Assembly: GCF_029624125.1 (NCBI RefSeq)
Contig: NZ_JARSBN010000005.1
Coordinates: 228,651-292,650, forward strand
Source: Winogradskyella marincola
Lineage (GTDB): Bacteria; Bacteroidota; Bacteroidia; Flavobacteriales; Flavobacteriaceae
Direction: 5' to 3'
Length of the DNA: 64,000 nt
Shown: positions 16,420-25,056 of the stretch, piece after piece
How positions within the stretch are numbered: the stretch's first letter is position 1
How the letters are laid out: every line of letters begins with the position of its first letter
Program-made: the position numbers and the translations under genes
The notes under the pieces: generated by a model
Databases searched by the model: none
What the model saw: the letters and a program-made list of their open reading frames with translations, nothing else
What the model was told of the DNA's origin: nothing

Positions 16420-18009
16420 ATGCTTAATTTTTCGAGAAAACATTTTGGTGTTAACTTATTTTTCTCCTATAAATTAACTGCATTAGTTACCATAATGGTA
16501 TCTGTGGTTAACATTTATTATTGGGTAACTGACGATTTCTACAACGTTTTTTCTGGCTTTACCATTAACCCAAATGCAACCATGAAAGTAATAACGAGTA
16601 TTGGTTTTTTGATTTTGGGCTCTATATACTATCTAAAAAAAACTAACTTAATCAAAGGGTTAATCTTTTTGGGTCTTCTCATTCAAGTTATACAATTCTC
16701 AATAGCAAATCTTAGCATTTTAGAAAACGACTTTAACAACCTTAGCTCTGGAGCAACTATTTTAATGTTTTGTATAGCTTACTCAAGTATGTACTTTATA
16801 AAAGTAAAAAAGCTTAAAATAGTATTCTTAATTCTAAATAGCACTTTATATATTTTATCTTCATTTGCTGTTTTCTACTATTTACTAGATATGGATGAAT
16901 TAAACACCATTTCTGGTTTTGAAACGCTTAGTTGGAATACAGCTATGATTTTCTTTATGAACTCTATTTCGCTTTTTGAACTAAAGCTCATCAACAAAAT
17001 AGACCCAATAAAGTTTAATGAGGTTGTATCTAAGAAGACACACCCTTACAACTACTTTCCGTACTTTTTTTTAATTCCTGTTTTATTCATAATTTTTGCA
17101 TCTTTTGCTGCTTATTATAAGATAATAACCATAGTACAGGCCGTTTTCTTTATTATTTTGTTTTTAAACACCTCCTCGTTTATAAACATGTTTTTCTACT
17201 CTTATAATTTTATTCTTTTTTATGTTGAAATCACAAGAAAATCATCACAACTAAAGGCTAATAACAAACTATTAAATTCACTAAACGAAGAGCTAACCTC
17301 TCTTAATAAAAAATTAAAGAGAAAAAATGCTTACTTAGAGGATTTTGCTTCAATTACCTCACATAATCTGAGAGAACCTATTATAGCTTTAGAAGAGCTA
17401 CAAAAGATATCCGAACAGACAGCTTCTCAGGAAGGCTTTACTAATGAAGAGGTACAAACCATGTTTAACACCTCTATAAGCAGGCTTCATCAAGGTATAA
17501 ACTCTTTGGTACAGTACCATGATTTTATTAAAAATGAAGATCAAAAAAGCGATAATAGAATATCTCTAAAAACAGGTATTGAAAGCATTATAAACAATAC
17601 TAAAAAACTTGCTCCTGCAAATACACTTATAGACCTAGACATTAAACAAGATCTTACTATACAGAAAAACTACATCGATACTATTTTTAGCAACCTGCTT
17701 AGTAATTCTTACAAATACAAAAAAAACAGTACCAACCTAAAAGTTAAAATAATAGCTTACCGCGTTAATGATACTTACAGTATTTTGTACAGAGATAATG
17801 GAGTAGGTATTAATCTATCTTACTTTAAAAAGCATTTATTTAAGAAAAGAAAACGTTTTCATAAAAAAAGTAATAATTCTAACGGTTATGGCCTATACTA
17901 CACCAAGCTTTGCGTAAAAAAATTAAATGGAAAAATTGATATATATAGCACATTAGGCAAGGGCACTGCGTTTAGAATAAAATTAAAACTCCCATTAAAC
18001 AATGAATAA
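16420..18009 (+). CDS. membrane sensor histidine kinase
   Basis: A 529-residue kinase. About seven hydrophobic segments (residues 10-275) form the sensor part, without a recognisable periplasmic domain. A coiled-coil linker follows (KANNKLLNSLNEELTSLNKK), then the HisKA H-box SHNLREP with His315. The ATPase has an N-box NLLSNSYKYKK, G1 DNGVGI and a short G2 GYGLYYTK. The stop lies beyond the start of the next gene, an 8-base overlap, so kinase and receiver are translationally coupled and form a two-component pair. Signal unknown. Confidence 0.88.
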   Translation: MLNFSRKHFGVNLFFSYKLTALVTIMVSVVNIYYWVTDDFYNVFSGFTINPNATMKVITSIGFLILGSIYYLKKTNLIKGLIFLGLLIQVIQFSIANLSILENDFNNLSSGATILMFCIAYSSMYFIKVKKLKIVFLILNSTLYILSSFAVFYYLLDMDELNTISGFETLSWNTAMIFFMNSISLFELKLINKIDPIKFNEVVSKKTHPYNYFPYFFLIPVLFIIFASFAAYYKIITIVQAVFFIILFLNTSSFINMFFYSYNFILFYVEITRKSSQLKANNKLLNSLNEELTSLNKKLKRKNAYLEDFASITSHNLREPIIALEELQKISEQTASQEGFTNEEVQTMFNTSISRLHQGINSLVQYHDFIKNEDQKSDNRISLKTGIESIINNTKKLAPANTLIDLDIKQDLTIQKNYIDTIFSNLLSNSYKYKKNSTNLKVKIIAYRVNDTYSILYRDNGVGINLSYFKKHLFKKRKRFHKKSNNSNGYGLYYTKLCVKKLNGKIDIYSTLGKGTAFRIKLKLPLNNE

Positions 18010-18409
18010 AACCGCGATTATAGATGACAATATGGTTTTTAGAAAAGTCACTCAAATACTTTTAAAAAACATAGGCATTAGAGAGGAAAATATACTGCTA
18101 TTCGAAAATGGTAAAGAAATGTTTGATTTTATGGAAAGTAATTCAAACTCAATCAATGTATTGCCTCAAATGATTTTTCTAGATCTTAATATGCCTGTGA
18201 TGGATGGATGGGATTTTTTAACCCAACTCCAAGGCTACAAGAAAAAAACGAGCTATAATCCTAAAATCTATATTTTAACTTCTTCTGTTGACCAAAAAGA
18301 CTACCAAAATGTCATTAATATTACAACGGTAGAAAAATATCTTATAAAGCCTATAAACGAAGAAACTATCACAAAAATTTACAAAGAATACTATCCTGAA
18401 ATACTATAA
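18002..18409 (+). CDS. single-domain response regulator (receiver only)
   Basis: A 135-residue CheY-like receiver with acidic pair Asp8-Asp9, phospho-acceptor Asp61 in FLDLNMPVMDGW, Thr/Ser in ILTSSV and Lys in YLIKPIN. There is no DNA-binding output domain, so it must act through a partner protein or pass the phosphate on. It overlaps the kinase gene by eight bases and is its cognate partner. The standalone form is common in Bacteroidota. Confidence 0.9.
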   Translation: MNKTAIIDDNMVFRKVTQILLKNIGIREENILLFENGKEMFDFMESNSNSINVLPQMIFLDLNMPVMDGWDFLTQLQGYKKKTSYNPKIYILTSSVDQKDYQNVINITTVEKYLIKPINEETITKIYKEYYPEIL

Positions 18410-18497
18410 CAAAACTGACATACTAGACATATTATAATTTAATATTTAAGTTGTTTTTTTTTAAGATTCTTAAATCTACATTTAGATCTGTTTAGAC

Positions 18498-18505
18498 TAT
18501 CTTTG
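18498..18505 (+). promoter_or_regulatory. -7 box TATCTTTG of the DUF4197 gene
   Basis: Exact TAnnTTTG match 25 bases before the ATG at 18531. No clear -33 TTTG is seen at the usual distance. Confidence 0.5.
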
Positions 18506-18530
18506 AGCTCTCAAACAATTCATTTTTATC

Positions 18531-19232
18531 ATGAAAAAAATATTCTTACTTTTTACTGTTGTTTTCTTAGTTTCTTGTGCTGAGCTACAAAACGTTATTA
18601 ACGAACTTCCGCAAACAAGTGGATTAAGTAATGAAGATATGGCTGCTGGTCTGCGCCAAGCATTAGACCTTGGTATTGACAAACAAGTAACCAAGCTAAC
18701 TCAAAAAAATGGGTTTTATAAAAATGAGCTGGTTAAAATTCTATTACCTGAAGAATTACAAAAAGTAGATGACGCCTTACGAAAAGTAGGTTTAAGCAGT
18801 TTGGCAGACGAAGGTATAAAAGCACTTAACAGAGCTGCAGAAGATGCTGTAAAAGAGGCTACTCCAATCTTTGTTAATGCAGTTAAAGACATCACTTTTA
18901 ATGATGCAAAAAACATTTTACTTGGCGAAGATAATGCTGCAACAGAATACTTAACTTCTAAAACTCAAACGCAACTATACGACAAATTTAAGCCTGTGAT
19001 TAGCAATTCTTTTGGTAAAGTTGGTGCGGATCAAATTTGGAATAATCTTATAACCAAGTACAATAATTTACCGCTTACTAACAACGTTAATCCAGATTTA
19101 ACAGATTATGTAACCACAGAAGCTTTAAAAGGTGTGTACACCATGATTGCTGTTGAAGAAAAAGAAATTAGAACCAAAGTTTCATCTAGAACTACGGATT
19201 TACTTAAAAAGGTTTTTGCCCTACAGGACTAA
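18531..19232 (+). CDS. DUF4197 family lipoprotein
   Basis: A 233-residue exported lipoprotein: MKKIFLLFTVVFLVSCAEL has its lipobox Cys at residue 16. The body is helical and fits DUF4197: GLSNEDMAAGLRQALDLGIDKQV, the conserved LLPEELQKVDDALRKVG, FNDAKNILLGEDNAATEYL and the C-terminal TTEALKGVYTMIAVEEKEIR. Function unknown; members are widespread in proteobacteria and Bacteroidota. It stands alone with its own promoter. Confidence 0.85.
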   Translation: MKKIFLLFTVVFLVSCAELQNVINELPQTSGLSNEDMAAGLRQALDLGIDKQVTKLTQKNGFYKNELVKILLPEELQKVDDALRKVGLSSLADEGIKALNRAAEDAVKEATPIFVNAVKDITFNDAKNILLGEDNAATEYLTSKTQTQLYDKFKPVISNSFGKVGADQIWNNLITKYNNLPLTNNVNPDLTDYVTTEALKGVYTMIAVEEKEIRTKVSSRTTDLLKKVFALQD

Positions 19233-19324
19233 AAACCAAACCCTTAACATATTATTTATCAACAAATTCTAGTTTATTTGCTTAATATTTAGTAAATTAG
19301 GATTTCAATCAATATTCCTATACT

Positions 19325-19522
19325 GTGAAGAATTCAGAACGATTGATCCGAAAGAGGTTTAAACTAAGACAGCAATACCTGCGACTTATCGAGGATGCAT
19401 ACAATCTTAGAGAAACAGACCATGCACTTAGTGATTTTTCTGAATTTAAAGCCACAAAAGTCTTAAATCAGCTTAATAAACTAAAGTTTATTATAGATGA
19501 CACTAATATACAAGCCAACTAA
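19325..19522 (+). CDS. small basic helical protein, GTG start
   Basis: A 65-residue protein predicted to be two long helices (SERLIRKRFKLRQQYLRLIEDAYNL, then FKATKVLNQLNKLKFII). It starts at GTG 19325; no ATG fits without losing the basic N-terminus. No membrane segment or signal. It looks like a short hypothetical protein conserved in Flavobacteriaceae, but I cannot name a family. The last four bases overlap the convergent downstream gene. Confidence 0.55.
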   Translation: MKNSERLIRKRFKLRQQYLRLIEDAYNLRETDHALSDFSEFKATKVLNQLNKLKFIIDDTNIQAN

Positions 19523-20025
19523 TCTTTTGGTGTGTACAAACCATCAAAAGCAATTGTTACATCTTTACCCTCTGTTATTGTTTCCCAAAGCTGCCTAACG
19601 GTTCCGTCTTTGTTATCGGTCCAAGTAATGCGATGAACTATAACTTTTCCTTCTTTATTAGTTTCTTCATCTGTTTGTAAAATCATTTGATTACCAACCT
19701 TATTTCCTTTGAGATGCAAACTTTGCCCTTGATTATCTATCCAGATTTGCTCCCATTGTTTGGTTTTATAATTATAAAAATTATTGCTTGTACCTGTATA
19801 TCCTGGTGTAGCGCTAATCCAGTTTTCTTGAAGCACACATTTGCCTTGTATTTTTTCTATAGTATTCTCTCCTGCTTTTGTACCATCAGCATTGGTAACC
19901 TCCCAACTGCCAGCCCAAAAATCAAATTCTGAATGCTTTTCTGTACAGCAATTACAATTAGAGTCTTGCGCAACCAGTGAGATGGAGAACAATGCAACAA
20001 CAAAAAATGGTAAAACTTTTCTCAT
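19519..20025 (-). CDS. exported DUF1579-like protein
   Basis: A 168-residue protein with a cleavable signal peptide (cleavage after SLVAQ). The mature start has Cys-x-Cys-Cys (SNCNCCTEKH). FDFWAGSWEVTN is the hallmark opening of the DUF1579-like/lipocalin-like group, followed by strands such as NNFYNYKTKQWEQIWIDNQG and RQLWE. Probably a periplasmic beta-barrel ligand binder; ligand unknown. It is convergent with the 65-residue gene. Confidence 0.65.
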   Translation of the reverse strand: MRKVLPFFVVALFSISLVAQDSNCNCCTEKHSEFDFWAGSWEVTNADGTKAGENTIEKIQGKCVLQENWISATPGYTGTSNNFYNYKTKQWEQIWIDNQGQSLHLKGNKVGNQMILQTDEETNKEGKVIVHRITWTDNKDGTVRQLWETITEGKDVTIAFDGLYTPKD

Positions 20026-20119
20026 GATTGATATTGTTTTACCCTAAGTTATTAAACTACATTTAATTATAAGCTAATATTAACATAACATTTAAAAGCT
20101 AGAAAGTCAACATCTTTGT

Positions 20120-20206
20120 ACCGCAAAAGAGATTAAGTCTTAAAAGAGATTAGAACAAGTTAGTTAGATGAAAGTCGGTATTTTAGTTAGGTACCGACTT
20201 TTCTAT
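20120..20206 (+). ncRNA. possible short RNA ending at an orphan terminator
   Basis: A 10-bp stem, AAAGTCGGTA (20171-20180) with TACCGACTTT (20192-20201), followed by TTCTATTT on the plus strand. No plus-strand gene precedes it. CATCTTTG at about 20110 is one base off the -7 consensus. The hairpin could instead serve the leftward gene ending at 20207, but the T-run is better on the plus strand. Confidence 0.25.
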
Positions 20207-20989
20207 TTAATAAAATGTTTCTTTAAAATATTTGAAAGACTTCAACAATCGACTTCCGTACCAAGAGAACATTTCACCATCAACTATACTTATATCTTTT
20301 AACGGAAACTGCTCTCTAAAACCCTCTATATCTTTAGTTTTAAAAGGATAGGGCTCACTTGAAAGGAATATTAAATCGGCTTCTTTTAATTTTGAATCCT
20401 CTAAATCTATTTCAGGATAACGTGCTTCACTCTCAAAAACATTACTAAAACCAGCCTCATTAATCATTGTGTTTATAAACGTATTTGAAGCTGCAACCAT
20501 CCAAGGATTCTTCCATATAAAATAGGCTACTTTCTTCTTACTTGTAGATTGTAATGCAGATTGAAATTTTTGTCTTTCCGTTTTAATAGCTTCAATTAAC
20601 TCCGAAGCCTTTTTAGAACTATTGAAAATAGTACCATACATTTTTATAAGCTCTAAACAATCTTCTATAGTATCTACATCACTAATATGTATAGGAGCTA
20701 CATCTTCTAAATCTCTGATGATTTCCTTTGTATTTTCTTCTTTATTACAAAGTATAATGTCTGGCCGAAGCGCTTTTATTTTATTAAGATGAATCTGTTT
20801 TGTGCCACCAACAATGGTTTTTTGTTTTCTGAGATGATTTGGGTGTACACAAAATTTTGTAACACCAACAAGGTCGTTTTCTAGTCCTAAATCAACTAAC
20901 AATTCGGTTTGCGAAGGCACCAGAGATACAATTCGTTTTGGTGTATGCTCTAGCTCAACGTTTCTATTTAACTGATCTAAGTATTTCAT
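20207..20989 (-). CDS. BtuF-like cobalamin/siderophore-binding protein without a signal peptide
   Basis: A 260-residue periplasmic-binding-protein-like (TroA/BtuF helical backbone) protein. RIVSLVPSQTELLVDLGL, GVTKFCVHP, the first-domain end ALRPDIILCNKEENTKEI and YFIWKNPWMVAASNTFINTMI all fit the BtuF/FecB group. It starts directly with KYLDQLNRNVELEHTPKRI and has no export signal. It may be cytoplasmic, perhaps carrying B12 or a precursor for enzymes such as IcmF, but this is inference. No permease or ATPase is adjacent. Confidence 0.75.
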   Translation of the reverse strand: MKYLDQLNRNVELEHTPKRIVSLVPSQTELLVDLGLENDLVGVTKFCVHPNHLRKQKTIVGGTKQIHLNKIKALRPDIILCNKEENTKEIIRDLEDVAPIHISDVDTIEDCLELIKMYGTIFNSSKKASELIEAIKTERQKFQSALQSTSKKKVAYFIWKNPWMVAASNTFINTMINEAGFSNVFESEARYPEIDLEDSKLKEADLIFLSSEPYPFKTKDIEGFREQFPLKDISIVDGEMFSWYGSRLLKSFKYFKETFY

Positions 20990-21024
20990 CTTGAGATGTT
21001 GAAATGAGTTTAGATTAGCTAATT

Positions 21025-21840
21025 TTAAGCATTAAGAATTTCACTCATCTGCAACTGCAACTCTTTAGCTTTTACTGCTGCAGCCTGTGCAAAATCATCA
21101 TTTTGAGATGCATATATTATTCCTCTGGAAGAATTAATAAGCAAACCTACAGTATCAGTCATTCCGTATTTACAAACATCTTGAAGGTTACCTCCTTGTG
21201 CACCAACACCTGGCACCAACAAAAAACTATCTGGTATGATTTGCCTAATATCTGCTAAAAACTCTGCTTTTGTGGCACCAACCACGTACATTAAATTCTC
21301 AGAATTCTTCCAAGTTTTTGAAGTTTTTAAAACCTGCTTATAAAGCTCTACTCCATCAACGGTTTTAGTTTGAAAATCGAAAGCTCCTTGATTAGATGTT
21401 AAAGCCAATAAAATGGTGTGCTTATCCTCAAAAGTTAAAAAAGGCTCTACCGAATCTTTGCCCATATATGGTGCTACGGTAACACTATCGAAACCTAAAT
21501 CTTCAAAAAAAGCTTTTGCATACATTGTACTTGTGTTACCAATGTCTCCTCGTTTTGCGTCAGCAATAGTGTATATTTCAGGATGCTTGTCGTTGAGATA
21601 ATTTATGGTTTTTTCTAAAGCCTGCCAGCCTTTAATTCCGTAGGCTTCATAAAAAGCAGTGTTAGGCTTGTATGCCACACAAAGCTGGTGTGTTGCATCA
21701 ATTATAGCTTTATTAAAAGCAAATATTGGGTCTTCTTCCTCTAAAAGGTGCTGAGGAATTTTATTTAAATCTACATCTAATCCTATGCAAAGAAAGGATT
21801 GTTTTTTCTTGATTTGATTGATTAGTTGTTGTGTTGTCAT
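21025..21840 (-). CDS. pyrF: orotidine-5'-phosphate decarboxylase
   Basis: Last step of de novo UMP synthesis: OMP to UMP plus CO2. The 271-residue type 2 PyrF shows the catalytic Asp-Lys in [12 protein letters not shown] (Lys96), [14 protein letters not shown] at the N-terminus and the phosphate-binding [10 protein letters not shown]. Its start overlaps the last base of the signal-peptidase gene. In relatives, pyrF usually follows prfA directly; here one gene intervenes. Confidence 0.95.
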   Translation of the reverse strand: MTTQQLINQIKKKQSFLCIGLDVDLNKIPQHLLEEEDPIFAFNKAIIDATHQLCVAYKPNTAFYEAYGIKGWQALEKTINYLNDKHPEIYTIADAKRGDIGNTSTMYAKAFFEDLGFDSVTVAPYMGKDSVEPFLTFEDKHTILLALTSNQGAFDFQTKTVDGVELYKQVLKTSKTWKNSENLMYVVGATKAEFLADIRQIIPDSFLLVPGVGAQGGNLQDVCKYGMTDTVGLLINSSRGIIYASQNDDFAQAAAVKAKELQLQMSEILNA

Positions 21841-22511
21841 TAAAAATTATAGATTAATGTTCCTATTATATTATCCTCATCTACAAAACCTCTATATCTA
21901 GAATCTAACGAGTTATCTCTATTATCTCCGAGAAAAAAATATTTTTTTGGTGGTAAAACAATAGGTCCAAAATTACTTATATTCCAATTACTTTCTTTAG
22001 AAAAAATGTTTCTAGAAAGTGTTAAAGAATCATCACTTAGGCGTCTCTTAATTTTTAATTGAGAACTAGCCACATAATCAGAATCTAAAAAAACAACCAC
22101 AGAATCATTGCCTTTTGCATACATCTGAAAAGATTCATCATCTTTAAATTCTTCTTTTAAATTTTTCCCAACATTATTTGAAACCACATATGAATATCTT
22201 AAATTCAACATGGTATCTACGTTCTTGTCATTTACATAAATCACTCCCCTTCTACACTCTAACTTATCTCCAGGTACTGCAATCAATCTTTTTATTATTG
22301 TCCAGCCATCCAAACTATCTGAAAATTTAAAATAGGCAAAATCCATAGGTTTAGGCTTTATTAAATTTGAACCTATCAATCTTGAATTTAATTTTAAATT
22401 AGGTTCGTTTGAAGTACTTGGAATTGTATAATAAGACAAAACACCTATTACTTTTGCCAAAATAATTATAGCTCCTACAATGGATAGTAAAATTATAAGT
22501 CTTCTTTTCAT
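21840..22511 (-). CDS. S26 family signal peptidase
   Basis: A 223-residue type I signal peptidase-like protein with one N-terminal membrane helix (5-27). The catalytic Ser34 sits in PSTSNEPNL, where the usual Met after Ser is Asn. The Lys74 base is in [11 protein letters not shown] and box E is [11 protein letters not shown]. Around 95-175 a divergent beta region fills the cap. It is placed between prfA and pyrF, and its ATG directly follows the T-tract of the prfA terminator, so expression from prfA must read through. It may be a second, specialised peptidase; the main lepB is not in this window. Confidence 0.85.
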   Translation of the reverse strand: MKRRLIILLSIVGAIIILAKVIGVLSYYTIPSTSNEPNLKLNSRLIGSNLIKPKPMDFAYFKFSDSLDGWTIIKRLIAVPGDKLECRRGVIYVNDKNVDTMLNLRYSYVVSNNVGKNLKEEFKDDESFQMYAKGNDSVVVFLDSDYVASSQLKIKRRLSDDSLTLSRNIFSKESNWNISNFGPIVLPPKKYFFLGDNRDNSLDSRYRGFVDEDNIIGTLIYNF

Positions 22512-22536
22512 AAAAAAAGCCTCAAAAAAGAGGCTT
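22512..22536 (-). terminator. intrinsic terminator between prfA and the signal peptidase gene
   Basis: Minus strand AAGCCTC-TTTTTT-GAGGCTT followed by seven T that touch the start codon of the next gene. It starts just after the prfA stop. Confidence 0.8.
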
Positions 22537-22541
22537 AAAAT

Positions 22542-23618
22542 TTATATTGCTTCGTCGCTGGCTTTTAACAACTCAGTGTTTTCTGCAAGCATTAATTCGT
22601 CTATGATTTTTTGAATATCTCCGTCTATGATGTTTGATAAATCGTATAAGGTTAATCCAATTCTGTGATCGGTTACACGACCTTGAGGATAGTTATACGT
22701 TCTAATCTTGGCACTTCTATCGCCAGAACTTACCATACTCTTACGTTTTTCTGAAGCTTCTGCCTGACGCTTTCTTAATTCTTCTTCATATAATCGCGAA
22801 CGTAAAACCTTTAAGGCTTTTTCTAAGTTTTTGTGCGATGATTTCTGATCTTGACAACTTACAATCATACCTGTTGGCTCGTGGTGTAGCTTAATTGCAG
22901 AGTATGTTGTATTTACCGACTGACCGCCAGGACCTGTTGATGTAGTACGCTCTATACGAACCTCTGTCATGTCTAGTTCGTAATCAAACTCTTCTGCTTC
23001 TGGCATTACCACCACAGTTGCTGCACTGGTATGCACACGACCTTGTGTCTCTGTTTGTGGTACACGTTGTACACGATGTACACCTGCTTCGAACTTCATA
23101 GTACCGTAAACATCTTCACCTGAAACCTCGAAAATAATTTCTTTAAAACCTCCAGATGTTCCTTCGCTTGTACTTACTACATCTACCTTCCAGCCTTTGT
23201 TACTACAGTATTTTGAATACATTCTGTATAAGTCACCTGCAAAAATACTAGCTTCGTCTCCACCTGTTCCTGCACGTACTTCTACTACAACATTCTTGGC
23301 ATCGTCTGGATCTTTTGGTATCAATAAGAAACGTATTTCTTCTTCAATTTTAGGCAAATCCTCTTTAGCTTCATCTAACTGCATTTTTGCCATTTCTACC
23401 ATCTCTGCATCAGAGCCATCTGCTATGATCTCTTCAGCTTCAGAAATATTATCTAATAATTCTTTATAAACGTCACCTTTATCAACTATTTTCTTAAGGT
23501 CTTTATACTCCTTATTTAGTTGAATGTAACGCTTCTGATCTGCAATTATATCTGGTTGAATTATGAGGTCATTTACCTCATCGAATCGTTGTTTTACAAT
23601 CTGAATTTTCTCTAACAT
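22542..23618 (-). CDS. prfA: peptide chain release factor 1
   Basis: Recognises UAA and UAG stop codons and triggers peptide release. The 358-residue sequence has the GGQ motif at 231-233 ([11 protein letters not shown]), the upstream [20 protein letters not shown] and the C-terminal [12 protein letters not shown]-terminal helices and full length are intact. It is the first gene of the leftward prfA / signal peptidase / pyrF run. Confidence 0.97.
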   Translation of the reverse strand: MLEKIQIVKQRFDEVNDLIIQPDIIADQKRYIQLNKEYKDLKKIVDKGDVYKELLDNISEAEEIIADGSDAEMVEMAKMQLDEAKEDLPKIEEEIRFLLIPKDPDDAKNVVVEVRAGTGGDEASIFAGDLYRMYSKYCSNKGWKVDVVSTSEGTSGGFKEIIFEVSGEDVYGTMKFEAGVHRVQRVPQTETQGRVHTSAATVVVMPEAEEFDYELDMTEVRIERTTSTGPGGQSVNTTYSAIKLHHEPTGMIVSCQDQKSSHKNLEKALKVLRSRLYEEELRKRQAEASEKRKSMVSSGDRSAKIRTYNYPQGRVTDHRIGLTLYDLSNIIDGDIQKIIDELMLAENTELLKASDEAI

Positions 23619-23776
23619 CTCTCTTCAAAAAATTGGAAGTCAAAAGTACAATTTTTTACGCTATTATCGAGATTTAAGTCTTTAGAAACTTACACCCGAA
23701 TTTGAAGATTTTATTGAAAGTACATTTTACTACTATTTTAAAAAATATTTTTTAATCTTTTAGCGTTGTAGGTAGT

Positions 23777-24067
23777 ATGCGAAAGCAGTTTACCTCTATA
23801 CTAAACTACTACAAGCCGCTTGCTCTATGGTCGTTTTTAGTGACCATTGCTATTACGGTAATTAATCCAGAATTGATTTTAGCGCTTTGCACTAAATTAT
23901 TCCTGGTCTTTCTGCTATGGATAATGATTAGTGATAGAAAATTAAGGCAACGCTTAAATTTTTATAAAATAAGAGGTGTGTCTAACCTTAAGTTTTTTAG
24001 TATTATATTTTTGCTAGACAGTTTAATTACCAGTGTTTTTCTTTCGTTGATAAAAGGTTTTATATAA
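23777..24067 (+). CDS. small membrane protein, probable ABC partner 1
   Basis: A 96-residue protein with three hydrophobic segments (about 14-30, 32-51 and 72-92). It shares a layout with the next gene: N-terminal YYKPLALWSFLVTI versus FYKTYITWSFIIT, and LNFYKIRGVSN versus LTFYKNLGFST, so they are tandem paralogs. Together with the downstream ATPase remnant they look like a small three-gene ABC module. No family name can be given. Confidence 0.65.
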   Translation: MRKQFTSILNYYKPLALWSFLVTIAITVINPELILALCTKLFLVFLLWIMISDRKLRQRLNFYKIRGVSNLKFFSIIFLLDSLITSVFLSLIKGFI

Positions 24068-24087
24068 AGAAACTCATCCTTAATTTT

Positions 24088-24372
24088 ATGAAACACCTTT
24101 TGATTTTCTTTCACTTTTACAAAACCTATATCACTTGGTCGTTTATAATTACTCTTTTACTTGGTTTTGTTGATTCGCATTATATTGCTGCTGTTTTAAC
24201 AAAATCATTTCTAACTGTTTTTGCCTGGTATGTCACTAACGAAACTGCAAGTAAACGCAAATTAACGTTTTATAAAAATTTAGGATTCTCAACACAATCG
24301 CTCTTTATTTCTATGTTTGTTTTAGACAGCCTGCTTACGGTATTCATCCTTTTTTTATTTAAGCTACTTTAA
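24088..24372 (+). CDS. small membrane protein, probable ABC partner 2
   Basis: A 94-residue tandem paralog of the protein at 23777, with matching hydrophobic segments and the conserved LTFYKNLGF loop followed by FVLDSLLTVFIL (compare FLLDSLITSVFL). It lies 20 bases after its paralog and nine bases before the ATPase gene, implying one transcript. Each is too short for a complete permease, so a heteromeric membrane part is plausible. Substrate unknown. Confidence 0.65.
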   Translation: MKHLLIFFHFYKTYITWSFIITLLLGFVDSHYIAAVLTKSFLTVFAWYVTNETASKRKLTFYKNLGFSTQSLFISMFVLDSLLTVFILFLFKLL

Positions 24373-24381
24373 TTACAGAAT

Positions 24382-25045
24382 ATGATATTAGAAGTAGACA
24401 ACATAGAATTGAATTTTAAAAACAAGCGCATCTTAAGCGGTATTTACCTAAAGGCCGAAACAGACAAAAGCAACAGCTATAATAGGCAGTAATGGATGTG
24501 GTAAAAACAGCTTACTAGACATTATTTTTGGCAACTTAAAACCTAAGTATAAATTAATTAGAATAGACAACAAACCTATTCTACAACCACTTTACAAAAC
24601 CGGATTTATAAAATACCTGCCGCAATATCATTTTATTCCAGATGGTATGGCTGTTAAAACTGCTTTTAACATGTTTGGTGTCAACTGGGAGGAATTTACA
24701 TCAAATTTTAATGCTTTTAAAGCCTACAAATCTTATAGTATGGGTAAGCTTTCTGGAGGCGAACGTCGTGTTATAGAAACTTATTTAGTACTAAAATCTA
24801 AAAGCCTCATCACTATTTTAGATGAACCTTTTTCCCATTTGGCACCAATACATATTGAAGCTATTAAAACTTTAATTGAAGAAGAAAAAAGAAATAAAAT
24901 AGTTATTGTATCTGACCATATGTACCTGCACATTATTGATAGTGCAGACAAGATCTATTTGCTAAAAAATGCAACTACAAAAGAAATTAAAAATTTAAAG
25001 GAATTAGAAAGTTACAGGTATCTCAATGAAAATGTACTGAAATAA
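24382..25045 (+). pseudogene. ABC transporter ATP-binding protein, frameshifted
   Basis: The ATG at 24382 starts MILEVDNIELNFKNKRILSG, a normal ABC ATPase opening, but the frame stops at 24490-24492. Removing one base from the A-run 24466-24469 restores one continuous protein of about 220 residues: Walker A GSNGCGKNS, signature LSGGERR, Walker B ITILDEPF and H-loop VSDH. The Walker A is also unusual, with Asn where the Mg-binding Ser/Thr normally follows the Lys. It is a recent frameshift, a phase-variable A-run, or a sequencing error. It forms an operon with the two small membrane proteins upstream. Confidence 0.75.
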
Positions 25046-25056
25046 AAGTAAAATGA

